Of a stretch of 64,000 nt of DNA, positions 28,183 through 35,874 are shown in pieces. Under the pieces are notes generated by a model. That model was given only the letters and a program-made list of their open reading frames with translations. It ran no database searches and had not been told where the DNA came from. Position 1 is the stretch's first letter. Each line of letters begins with the position of its first letter. The translations under genes and the position numbers were made by a program. The stretch comes from Candidatus Villigracilis propinquus (lineage in GTDB: Bacteria > Chloroflexota > Anaerolineae > Anaerolineales > Villigracilaceae). The DNA is taken from NCBI GenBank assembly GCA_016714565.1, contig JADKDM010000009.1:167576-231575 (forward strand), read 5' to 3'.

Positions 28183-29004
28183 CTATTCGCCGTTAGAAGG
28201 TTTGCCGGGGTCCTTGCCAACCAGCGCCCAGGTGATAATGCCGCCGATAAGCATGCCTGCAAACATAAGAGTCCAGGGGGGCATGTTCACGCCGCCTTTG
28301 ACAGGCTCTTCAACAACCGTTTCTGTTACGGCTGGCTCGGGTGCGATCTCTGCCATTGCTTCCGGCAGATCCATCACCCTTATTTCAAGCCCCGCATCCA
28401 GCATGCGCTTGGATTCGTGCAGGTCTGTATGGCATTCGTCACAGGTTGCCACGGCAACCACGAGGGTATGGTTTTTATCCTCCCCCATATGGCAATTGAC
28501 ACAGCTTAAGCCTGCCGCAAAATGGGTAGAGTCAAGCATGTTCTTCGTTTCACTCTTATGGCAGTTCTCACAAACTGTGCGGGAACCCTCAGAGAGCTTC
28601 AGTCCCTGAGAATGCTGTTCATGGCAGCTGATACATGTCAGGCCAACCTGTCCATGCTGACTGATCGCCAATTGACCGGCGATATTCTCGCCCGCAACCT
28701 CGGCATGACAAACGAGACAGGTAGTCTCTTCACTCTCAACGGTATATTTGGCAAAGTCCGGATGTTCCCCGCCTGTATTATCTGCCAGTTTATGGCAAAC
28801 CACACAGCTTACATTCGCATCTTTATGATGGCTGCTTTCCCATAATGCAGCAGCCTGATCATGGCAAACCAGGCAGTCCTTCAAGTCCTGTTTGGCAGGT
28901 TCTGTTGCTGAGGCATTTTGGGATGGCAAAAGCACCATAGCAGCAAGGGCCACAAAAAGGGTAAGGGCCCCAATGAATAAAAGCATTTTTTGAATTTGTT
29001 TCAT
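28183..29004 (-). CDS. Seven-haem cytochrome c with C-terminal anchor
   Basis: 273 aa. Signal peptide (about 8-32), seven CxxCH motifs (CLVCHDQ, CVVCHKL, CLVCHAE, CISCHEQ, CENCHKS, CVNCHMG, CDECHTD), a Pro/Glu/Val-rich linker, and a C-terminal TM helix (MPPWTLMFAGMLIGGIITWA). Resembles periplasmic cytochrome subunits of Qrc- or ACIII-like assemblies. First gene of the block that continues into NrfC-NrfD. Confidence 0.86.
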   Translation of the reverse strand: MKQIQKMLLFIGALTLFVALAAMVLLPSQNASATEPAKQDLKDCLVCHDQAAALWESSHHKDANVSCVVCHKLADNTGGEHPDFAKYTVESEETTCLVCHAEVAGENIAGQLAISQHGQVGLTCISCHEQHSQGLKLSEGSRTVCENCHKSETKNMLDSTHFAAGLSCVNCHMGEDKNHTLVVAVATCDECHTDLHESKRMLDAGLEIRVMDLPEAMAEIAPEPAVTETVVEEPVKGGVNMPPWTLMFAGMLIGGIITWALVGKDPGKPSNGE

Positions 29005-29134
29005 TGTTCACATTCTCCGTGTAAACAAAAGGATTTGTTCTAAATGATATTACTTGCTAAGAAACCCGTGAGTAAGTGCAAACTGTCACAAACTCGGACA
29101 ATGAAAGTCATATCACCCGCTTTTATCCGAGAAA

Positions 29135-29172
29135 CAAAAAAGACGGTCATGCCAGGCATGACCGTCTTTTTT
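29135..29172 (-). terminator. Strong terminator after the decahaem gene
   Basis: Near-perfect 18-bp hairpin with core AAAGACGGTCATGCC/GGCATGACCGTCTTT and runs of A and T on either side. It separates the decahaem transcript from the cytochrome operon that follows. Confidence 0.9.
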
Positions 29173-29187
29173 ACTAAATACTAGACT

Positions 29188-31377
29188 TTACTGAGCAGGA
29201 GCAGGAACCTCAGGACGTGTGTACATGCTCACGTCGCCGCCCAAATCCTCGATGGAGTCAATCAGGAACTGCATGACATATTTCGGATTGTGGACAAATG
29301 CGCCTGGATCCTTCGCAATGTAACGATAGTTGAAGGCAGCCTTTACCAAACGCGGTGTATAGGCATTGTAACGAACCGTGGCGCCATCTGCGTTCTTATC
29401 AGCTTCGCCGTTCTTGTCGGCATCTACGTAGAAGTTTGCATTTGTGTACACGATCGGAGTACCGGCAGCCTCAGCATAGGTTTGAATTTCAACAAGCAGG
29501 GCTTCTGCGATGGTGTCGATTTCGCCCTTGATACCTTCTGCTACATCGCCATCACCATCATAGTCAATTTCGCTTTCGCGGATGGCCAGTGGATCGGTGG
29601 TGTCATGACAGGTTTCGCAAGATTCAAGCTTGGGTTCGAGAGCATGAACATCATGGCAGTCCTGGCATTTGTTCATCTTGCCAGCTTCGTCAGCGTGCAT
29701 GTTCTGGCCGAGGTATTCCTTGCCTTCATACTGATAGGCACCCTTGGCTTCGTTACCAAAGAGGGTGATACCAGCGACGAGTTCATGGAGGCTCTTGAGA
29801 GTAATCTTCGCATCCACTACATCATCTTCCTTACCCTTCAGTGAGTTATTAACACTGAGGGAGGACTCACGACCTTGATGGCACTCAATACAAAGATTGG
29901 AGTCATCAGCGATGAAATTGCCATCGGCATCCTTACCGCCAAAGCTGACTACAGCGCCACTGGGGAACGGAACAGACTTGACTTCGTAACGGTTGGGGAA
30001 GTTCGCTCCGTCATGGCAGGTGGTACACATAAAGCCATTGGAGGCAGGTTGAGGACCAACGCCGATGTTGTAGGAGTTGCCCTTACCATCAACGACCACG
30101 GTACCGCCATTGGCAATAAACTGAGGCAGACCATTGGCGCTATGGCACTTGGCACAGCGGTATGGAACCTCGCCGGTGTCATCCCAATCGCGGAAGGCGA
30201 TGGTGTTGCCAGCGAAGTGACCAGCATCTTCACGAGCCATTGCGCTTGTGTCGCCACCAAGATCGGTAATCGAATCGAAGAGCAATTGGACGATGTACTT
30301 GTTGCCGTGGGCATACGCACCGGGATCCTTGAGGGAGACCTGGTAGTTGTAGGCAGCCTTGAGCAGGCGGGGGGTCCAATTGGGGTAGTTCTTGCCATCA
30401 GCGCCCATGAAGTATGGGTACGTCGCGGCGTCGTACTTGATCTCAGCGCCAGCCGTATCGGTGGCGTAGGATTGGATCTGGGTCATAAGGGCAGCCTGGA
30501 GGCCTTCGATCTCATAGAACATGCCTTCTTCAGCATCGCCATCACCATCATAGTCAGGTGTGGAGGATACCATGCGGACGTTCTTGAGGTCTTCTACGGT
30601 AGCAACGCCTTCGTGACATTCTGCGCATTGCTCAACCTTCACCTCGAGGGTGTGGGGGTTGTGGCAGCCTGTGCAAGAGTCATAACCTGCAACGTGCGTG
30701 TTCTTGGCATCGTAGGTCATGTCTTCATATTCATAACCACCGTGAGTCTGGCTACCATAGAGGGTAGCAGCTGCGGCAAAGTAGTGAACATTCTTGAAGC
30801 CAAGGGTAACGTCCTTGCCGGCATCATCCTTTACAGGAGCGGGAACGGCATCGGGATCAACATCCTCACCGAACTTGGCAATGAGGGCATCAACACTGAC
30901 TTTGGACTCACGTCCCTGATGGCATTCCATACAACGGACATCGTCACCGGCTTTGATCTCTACACCGGAGGGGAAGACGACGGTTGTCTTGGAAATGGTA
31001 CCGGCGTTGTGGCAGGCTTCGCAAACGATGCCCTGGGCATCTGCAGCGGGCACTGCAGCGTCAACTTTGCCAGCTTCGGAACCATCCAAACCGAGGAAAT
31101 CCTGATAGCCAGCGCTGCTATGGCACTTGGCACAGGTGGCGGGAACACCGTCAGGGTTCTCGGCGGCATCATCCCAGTGACGGAAAGGTTCACTAGCCAC
31201 ATCAGCGTGACCGGAGCCTTGCCATTCGGCCAGATAAGGGGTATCTGGAATCGGCGCAACAGGGGCTTCTGTGGCTGCCGCGGTGGGCGCTTCTGTGGCT
31301 GTGCCGCCGCAAGCCGCGAGGACTGCGCCGACAAGAACCAACACGCCAATTAATACGAGCATTTTCTTGAAATTCAT
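29188..31377 (-). CDS. Decahaem cytochrome c lipoprotein built from two pentahaem repeats
   Basis: 729 aa. Lipobox LAAC (about residues 20-23) followed by an Ala/Thr/Glu-rich tether, so a membrane-anchored lipoprotein. Ten CxxCH motifs in two matching sets of five: CAKCHS, CEACHN, CMECHQGRES, CTGCHNPH, CAECHE, then CAKCHS, CTTCHD, CIECHQGRES, CQDCHD, CETCHD. Each half ends with a TPRL(L/V)KAA(Y/F)NY segment and LGGD. Probably a surface electron conduit. GGAG before the ATG. Monocistronic with its own terminator. Confidence 0.88.
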   Translation of the reverse strand: MNFKKMLVLIGVLVLVGAVLAACGGTATEAPTAAATEAPVAPIPDTPYLAEWQGSGHADVASEPFRHWDDAAENPDGVPATCAKCHSSAGYQDFLGLDGSEAGKVDAAVPAADAQGIVCEACHNAGTISKTTVVFPSGVEIKAGDDVRCMECHQGRESKVSVDALIAKFGEDVDPDAVPAPVKDDAGKDVTLGFKNVHYFAAAATLYGSQTHGGYEYEDMTYDAKNTHVAGYDSCTGCHNPHTLEVKVEQCAECHEGVATVEDLKNVRMVSSTPDYDGDGDAEEGMFYEIEGLQAALMTQIQSYATDTAGAEIKYDAATYPYFMGADGKNYPNWTPRLLKAAYNYQVSLKDPGAYAHGNKYIVQLLFDSITDLGGDTSAMAREDAGHFAGNTIAFRDWDDTGEVPYRCAKCHSANGLPQFIANGGTVVVDGKGNSYNIGVGPQPASNGFMCTTCHDGANFPNRYEVKSVPFPSGAVVSFGGKDADGNFIADDSNLCIECHQGRESSLSVNNSLKGKEDDVVDAKITLKSLHELVAGITLFGNEAKGAYQYEGKEYLGQNMHADEAGKMNKCQDCHDVHALEPKLESCETCHDTTDPLAIRESEIDYDGDGDVAEGIKGEIDTIAEALLVEIQTYAEAAGTPIVYTNANFYVDADKNGEADKNADGATVRYNAYTPRLVKAAFNYRYIAKDPGAFVHNPKYVMQFLIDSIEDLGGDVSMYTRPEVPAPAQ

Positions 31378-31697
31378 TGTAGCATTCTCCTTTTTATTAA
31401 AGTGGAAAAAAAGCTGAAACCTATCTTGCTTGGAAACCTCCTTTACAGGGGATTTTCTTTGCTAATTCGAGCAACTACCTCAGAATTCTAAGCATTATGA
31501 AGATTAAAAACAAGTTAATTTGCACTCTATGCTATGTGACAAAAGTCACGATAATTTGGGTAAAAGCTAGTGGATTTCAAAGCCTTTCATATCTATATAG
31601 GATGAAAACTGTCCAAATTTCACACTTTGATGAATGAGGCTATGGCTTCGATATATTTTTTATTCTGAACTACTTGGATATTGGAATAAATTACTAA
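31378..31697. other. Upstream region of the decahaem gene
   Basis: 320 bases without a gene. AT-rich. It holds the Shine-Dalgarno of the decahaem gene and a CRP/FNR-type palindrome at 31536-31551. I see no other structure before the repeat at 31698. Confidence 0.5.
31536..31551. promoter_or_regulatory. CRP/FNR-family operator-like palindrome
   Basis: TGTGACAAAAGTCACG: half sites TGTGA and TCAC(G) six bases apart, one mismatch from the classic CRP-type consensus. About 160 bases upstream of the decahaem start, a sensible place for a regulator responding to oxygen or electron acceptors. Inference only. Confidence 0.4.
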
Positions 31698-31889
31698 CTC
31701 ACCTTACGCACTCGACCTTTATTCCCTGAGCGACACTACACCGTACTGCAACAAGCGCAGTGCGGTGTAGCGAAGGGTCTCTGAGATAATCGTAGAGGTT
31801 CTCACCACACTGGCGCGTGGCGCAAGTGTCGCCATCGCTCACGCGTGCCTGCTACACGGTGCAGGCAGAACGACACTGCGTAAGGTGAA
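31698..31889. repeat. MITE-like element, copy 2
   Basis: Begins CTCACCTTACGC and ends GCGTAAGGTGAA, one mismatch from the inverse. Shares most internal sequence with 7554-7763, lacks that copy's right-end insertion, and has its own hairpin insert CTACACCG...CGGTGTAG near 31740. It ends four bases from the stop of the FmdB-like gene. Confidence 0.8.
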
Positions 31890-31892
31890 TTA

Positions 31893-32273
31893 TTAATCAT
31901 CATCTGAATTGTCTGCACCCAAGTCAGGCAGGGCAGATTCAATTTCCTCGGGGCTTTGGCCTGCTTCCAATCTATCCACCACTTCATCAAATTCGGGGGG
32001 CAGGGCTTCGCCCGTCTCGCTGCCAAGTTTACGCATCACCTGGCCGAGAGCCTTTGGGTCATCCTCAAGGCCTTCCATGCCGGGGAAATCATTCGCCATG
32101 GATTCAAGGCGGCTATCATCCGACCTGGCGATACGTACTTTCGTCATTCGGCGGCGGACGTCCTCACTGCCGCAATGCACGCAATTCACGGGCTTATGCC
32201 CGTACTCGTTGAAAGTCATGAACACATCAAAACGCTGGGCACAGGCGTTGCAGATAAAGTCATAGGTAGGCAT
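31893..32273 (-). CDS. FmdB-family zinc-ribbon protein
   Basis: 126 aa. N-terminal MPTYDFICNACAQRFDV with a second pair CVHCG gives the four-cysteine zinc ribbon of FmdB-like regulators, followed by an acidic, poorly conserved tail. Usually annotated as a putative regulatory protein; the function is unproven. Divergent from gmk, so they share the 69-base promoter gap. Confidence 0.85.
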   Translation of the reverse strand: MPTYDFICNACAQRFDVFMTFNEYGHKPVNCVHCGSEDVRRRMTKVRIARSDDSRLESMANDFPGMEGLEDDPKALGQVMRKLGSETGEALPPEFDEVVDRLEAGQSPEEIESALPDLGADNSDDD

Positions 32274-32342
32274 ATATTCATTTTAACCGAATCAAGCCCG
32301 GGCGAGGAAGGAAGCGGGGCGTCTCTTTGGTAAAATACTCAA

Positions 32343-32960
32343 ATGGCAAACACATTCGAACTTCGTAAACCCGAACCGCTGCTCATCGTCATTTCAGGCC
32401 CATCCGGTGTGGGGAAGGATTCCGTTGTTCAACGCATGATCGAACGCGGCTTTCCGTTCCACTTTGTTGTTACAGCCACCACGCGTGAAAAGCGCCCGGC
32501 CGAAGTTCACGGCAAAGACTATTGGTTTTTGTCGAAAGATGAGTTCGCGCACATGATCGAAGAAAATGAATTGATCGAATACGCGATCGTGTATGGGGAT
32601 TACAAAGGCATTCCCAAGGCACAGGTGCGCGAGGCGCTTGCCAGCGGCAAGGATGTGATCATGCGGCTGGATGTGCAGGGTGCAGAGTCGGTTCGCAAAC
32701 TTGCCGCCCAGGCGCTGCTCATCTTCATCACCTGTGAAAGCGAAGAGGAACTGGAACGGCGCTTGCGTGAACGCAAAACCGAAACCGCGGATTCTCTTTC
32801 CCTGCGCATCGCAACAGCGCGTAAGGAATTGCAGCGCCTCGACGCCTTTGATTATGTGATCGTTAATCAGGATTTTCATTTGGATGATACGGTGGATAAA
32901 GTCCGCGCCATTATTTCGGCGGAGCATTTACGCGTGCATCACCGCAAAGTGACCTTATGA
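32343..32960 (+). CDS. gmk: Guanylate kinase
   Basis: 205 aa. P-loop GPSGVGKDS at about 19-27, GMP-binding TTREKRPAEVHGKDYWF, and the lid/RIATARKELQ region. Converts GMP to GDP with ATP; essential. The downstream rhomboid gene overlaps the stop (ATGA), suggesting one transcript. Confidence 0.95.
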   Translation: MANTFELRKPEPLLIVISGPSGVGKDSVVQRMIERGFPFHFVVTATTREKRPAEVHGKDYWFLSKDEFAHMIEENELIEYAIVYGDYKGIPKAQVREALASGKDVIMRLDVQGAESVRKLAAQALLIFITCESEEELERRLRERKTETADSLSLRIATARKELQRLDAFDYVIVNQDFHLDDTVDKVRAIISAEHLRVHHRKVTL

Positions 32961-33733
32961 TCGAACCCGCGCCTCTCTCCCCGCCCGAGCCTGTTCCAAC
33001 AACCCAAACCGTTCGTGTCGCCTTACCATACATCAACCCCACAGCCACCTACATCATCATCGGCTTCACTACTTTTGTTTATCTTTTGCAGATGGCCAGC
33101 GTTTGGGTCTGGGGCTACGCCGTTTATGAAATAGACTGGCTGGAGATCTATGGCGCGCGATTTAATACTGCCATCCGCGCCTGGGAATTGTGGCGATTTA
33201 TCACGCCCGTGTTCCTGCATGGATCCATCTCTCACATTTTCTTCAACATGTATGCGCTGCTGTCCATCGGCACATTGTTGGAGCGGCACTTCGGGCATGG
33301 ACGTTTTACCCTGCTCTATTTTCTGGGCGCGTTTACCGGAAATGTGTTCTCCTTCCTCTTCACCGGCGAGAACGGCTATTCAGTGGGCGCATCCACTGCG
33401 GTGTTCGGGTTGATCGGCGCGGAAGTGATCTTCTTTTACCAGAACCGTGAATTGTTCGGCTCACAAGCAAAACAAGCCATCAGCAATGCGGTATTCATCA
33501 TCGCCATTAACTTGTTCATCGGCCTGACCCCTGGCATTGATAACTGGGGACATGTCGGCGGCTTGTTGGGCGGCATGATCTTCGCCTGGTTTGCAGGTCC
33601 CCGCTGGGCAGTCACCGGTATCCTTCCGGAAATGAAACTGGTGGACCAAAGGGAAATCCGCGAAATGGTCACTGGAGCGGGCATTATTCTGCTTATCTTC
33701 GGTGCGCTGGCGGCATGGGGAATGTCTCTATAG
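32957..33733 (+). CDS. Rhomboid-family intramembrane serine protease
   Basis: 258 aa, about six membrane helices. Catalytic Ser ~146 in GASTAVFG and His ~199 in DNWGHVGGLLGG; helix-1 loop ITPVFLHGSISHIFFNMYALL is also typical. Cleaves TM segments of membrane proteins. Overlaps gmk by four bases and ends at a bidirectional terminator. Substrates unknown. Confidence 0.9.
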   Translation: MIEPAPLSPPEPVPTTQTVRVALPYINPTATYIIIGFTTFVYLLQMASVWVWGYAVYEIDWLEIYGARFNTAIRAWELWRFITPVFLHGSISHIFFNMYALLSIGTLLERHFGHGRFTLLYFLGAFTGNVFSFLFTGENGYSVGASTAVFGLIGAEVIFFYQNRELFGSQAKQAISNAVFIIAINLFIGLTPGIDNWGHVGGLLGGMIFAWFAGPRWAVTGILPEMKLVDQREIREMVTGAGIILLIFGALAAWGMSL

Positions 33734-33762
33734 AAATTTGAGCACACCATCACACAAATAAC

Positions 33763-33796
33763 AAAACGCCCGTCGTTACGAAAACGACGGGCGTTT
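33763..33796. terminator. Bidirectional terminator between rhomboid and OppC
   Basis: AAACGCCCGTCGTT with AACGACGGGCGTTT around a short loop; A and T flanks serve both convergent genes. Confidence 0.88.
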
Positions 33797-33816
33797 GATT
33801 TTCGACGTTGAAGAAA

Positions 33817-34770
33817 TTATAAATGACGACTGCTGCGCGGGTCAAAGGCATCGCGCAGGCCATCACCAAGCAGATTAATACATAGGATCGTAAAGATAAT
33901 AAACAAACTCGGGAACACCCACATCCACCATGCGCCGCGCTGAATAAAAGACTGGGCGCTGGTAAGCATGTTGCCCCATGACGATGTCGGTGGCTGAACA
34001 CCCAACCCAAGAAACGAAACATATGCTTCATTAAGAATTGCGCCTGCCAACCCAAGTGTGGACGCAACGATAATGGCGCCAAATGTATTTGGAATAAGAT
34101 GACTGAAAATCACGCGCATATTATTCGCACCAAGAGACTTGGAAGCAGAAACATAATCCATTTCGCGAAGAGAAAGCACATTCGCGCGGACAATACGAGC
34201 CAGCACCATCCATGATGTTGTACCGATCACCACGATGACAATGCCCACGCTGCCGCTAAAGCTGCGCCCCATGAAGGTGATGGTTTGAATATCCCGGCCT
34301 AAATATTTACCCAACACGATCAACAAAAATAATTGGGGAATGGAAAGGATGGCCTCGGTAAAACGCATAAGCACCGAATCAACCCATCCACCGAAATACC
34401 CCGCCACCCCGCCAACTACCGTGCCGAGAGAAACGGAGATCAACACAGCCAAAACACCTACGAGCAGGGAAATTTGTCCGCCATAAATGATACGGGCAAA
34501 TACATCACGTCCGGTGCTGTCAGTTCCCATCCAATGCAGGCTGGTAGGAGGGCTGAGACGTGCCGCCAGGTCAACTTCATTTGCCTTTTTTTCAGGGACA
34601 ATAATGGAGCCGACGATAATGAAAAGTAATAAAAGGATAAATCCGACCCCGCCGATGATCGCCATTTTATGTTTGCGGAAGCGTCTCCAGAGAAGCTGTG
34701 ACGGACTGAGCGGCGGTGCTATCGCCTCGTGACCAAGAGCCGGAATAAAAGTATCGGTTTGTGCTGTCAT
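33817..34770 (-). CDS. Peptide-type ABC importer permease, OppC/DppC-like (cluster 1)
   Basis: 317 aa, six membrane helices, N-terminal OppC_N segment, and the EAA loop region VSASKSLGANNMRVIFSHLIPN that contacts the ATPase. Starts 12 bases after its OppB partner. Together with the lipoprotein at 35875-37632 this forms an importer for oligopeptides or similar solutes. No ATPase gene is adjacent. Confidence 0.9.
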   Translation of the reverse strand: MTAQTDTFIPALGHEAIAPPLSPSQLLWRRFRKHKMAIIGGVGFILLLLFIIVGSIIVPEKKANEVDLAARLSPPTSLHWMGTDSTGRDVFARIIYGGQISLLVGVLAVLISVSLGTVVGGVAGYFGGWVDSVLMRFTEAILSIPQLFLLIVLGKYLGRDIQTITFMGRSFSGSVGIVIVVIGTTSWMVLARIVRANVLSLREMDYVSASKSLGANNMRVIFSHLIPNTFGAIIVASTLGLAGAILNEAYVSFLGLGVQPPTSSWGNMLTSAQSFIQRGAWWMWVFPSLFIIFTILCINLLGDGLRDAFDPRSSRHL

Positions 34771-34782
34771 TTAAAGGTCTCC

Positions 34783-35742
34783 CTAGCTCAAGCGGATGCG
34801 AGGATCGATCAAGGTGTACAACACGTCCGTTACGATAGTCATCAAGACAACGGCAGTCGAAACCATCAACAAGATTCCCAATACAACCGGAAAATCTCCA
34901 CGTTGTGCATATTCCCAGAAAAGCCTTCCAGTCCCCGGCCAGGCATACACAGATTCAGTGACAAGAGCGCCGGCAAGCAGATTGGGAATATCCAGTCCAA
35001 TAATGGTAACCAATGGCAAGGCCGCGTTTCTCAGAGCGTGCTTGAAGATCACGCTGCGGCTGTTAAGTCCCTTGGCACGCGCGGTACGAATATAATCCTG
35101 CCCCAAAACTTCCAACATACTGGTGCGGATAAAACGGGCATACCCCGCAGATAAAATGATCACAAGGGAAGAAACCGGCAGGATCATATGAGTGATCATT
35201 TCCATGGGGTCTTTTGGATCCCAGATATCTGCCCCTGTAGGAAGATAGGGATACCCCCACGCCTTGAATTGAACTGCAAAAATAAGCATCAAACCCAATG
35301 CGATAAAGAAGATCGGCATGGAAAAGCCAACAAAAGATATGGAGGTGATCAAATTATCAAGAAAAGAATATTGCCGCAAGGCTGAGGTAATACCTAATAT
35401 CAACGCCACAATGATCGTAATCACCTCGGCGGTCAGCATCAGGGTCAACGTCATCGGCATGCGTTCGGAGATCATTTGTAAAACGGGCTGTTTGGAAAAG
35501 AAGGAATATCCCAGGTCACCCTGAATGGCAAGGCCCAGCCAGCGAAAATATTGCACGGGAAGCGGGTCATTCAATCCAAGCCGTTCGCGAAGCGCCTCCT
35601 TATCCTCTTCCGTCATGCGCGGATTGGTGGCGTATTGTGCCAGCGGGTCGGCGGACAGGCGGGTTAATATAAAACAAAGAACAGTAATAATGAGGAGGGT
35701 TAACAGGGCCTGTAAAAGGCGTCGTGCGATATAAGCCCACAT
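34783..35742 (-). CDS. Peptide-type ABC importer permease, OppB/DppB-like (cluster 1)
   Basis: 319 aa, six membrane helices. Opens with the family N-terminus (YIARRLLQALLTLLIITVL) and holds the EAA loop RTARAKGLNSRSVIFKHALRNA. Forms the channel with OppC. A 132-base gap with a hairpin separates it from the upstream lipoprotein gene. Confidence 0.9.
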   Translation of the reverse strand: MWAYIARRLLQALLTLLIITVLCFILTRLSADPLAQYATNPRMTEEDKEALRERLGLNDPLPVQYFRWLGLAIQGDLGYSFFSKQPVLQMISERMPMTLTLMLTAEVITIIVALILGITSALRQYSFLDNLITSISFVGFSMPIFFIALGLMLIFAVQFKAWGYPYLPTGADIWDPKDPMEMITHMILPVSSLVIILSAGYARFIRTSMLEVLGQDYIRTARAKGLNSRSVIFKHALRNAALPLVTIIGLDIPNLLAGALVTESVYAWPGTGRLFWEYAQRGDFPVVLGILLMVSTAVVLMTIVTDVLYTLIDPRIRLS

Positions 35743-35830
35743 AATAAAATGCTCCTTCGGCTTGAGGAAATTTCGTCAAGTATCCTACACGCCAATAATG
35801 ACGTCAATAGTCCTGTAGAAGTGTAAAAAG

Positions 35831-35856
35831 AGAGGCGGGGATTTCTCCCCGCCTCT
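35831..35856 (-). terminator. Attenuating hairpin between lipoprotein and oppB (cluster 1)
   Basis: AGAGGCGGGGA with TCCCCGCCTCT, followed on the minus strand by CTTTTTAC. Such hairpins allow more binding protein than permease. Confidence 0.75.
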
Positions 35857-35874
35857 CAATACATCAGCGTGAAA

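Noticed and set aside
29875..31353. 492-codon plus-strand frame opposite the decahaem gene
   Set aside because: Shadow of a gene with ten CxxCH motifs, signal peptide and Shine-Dalgarno. The antisense product has no domain.
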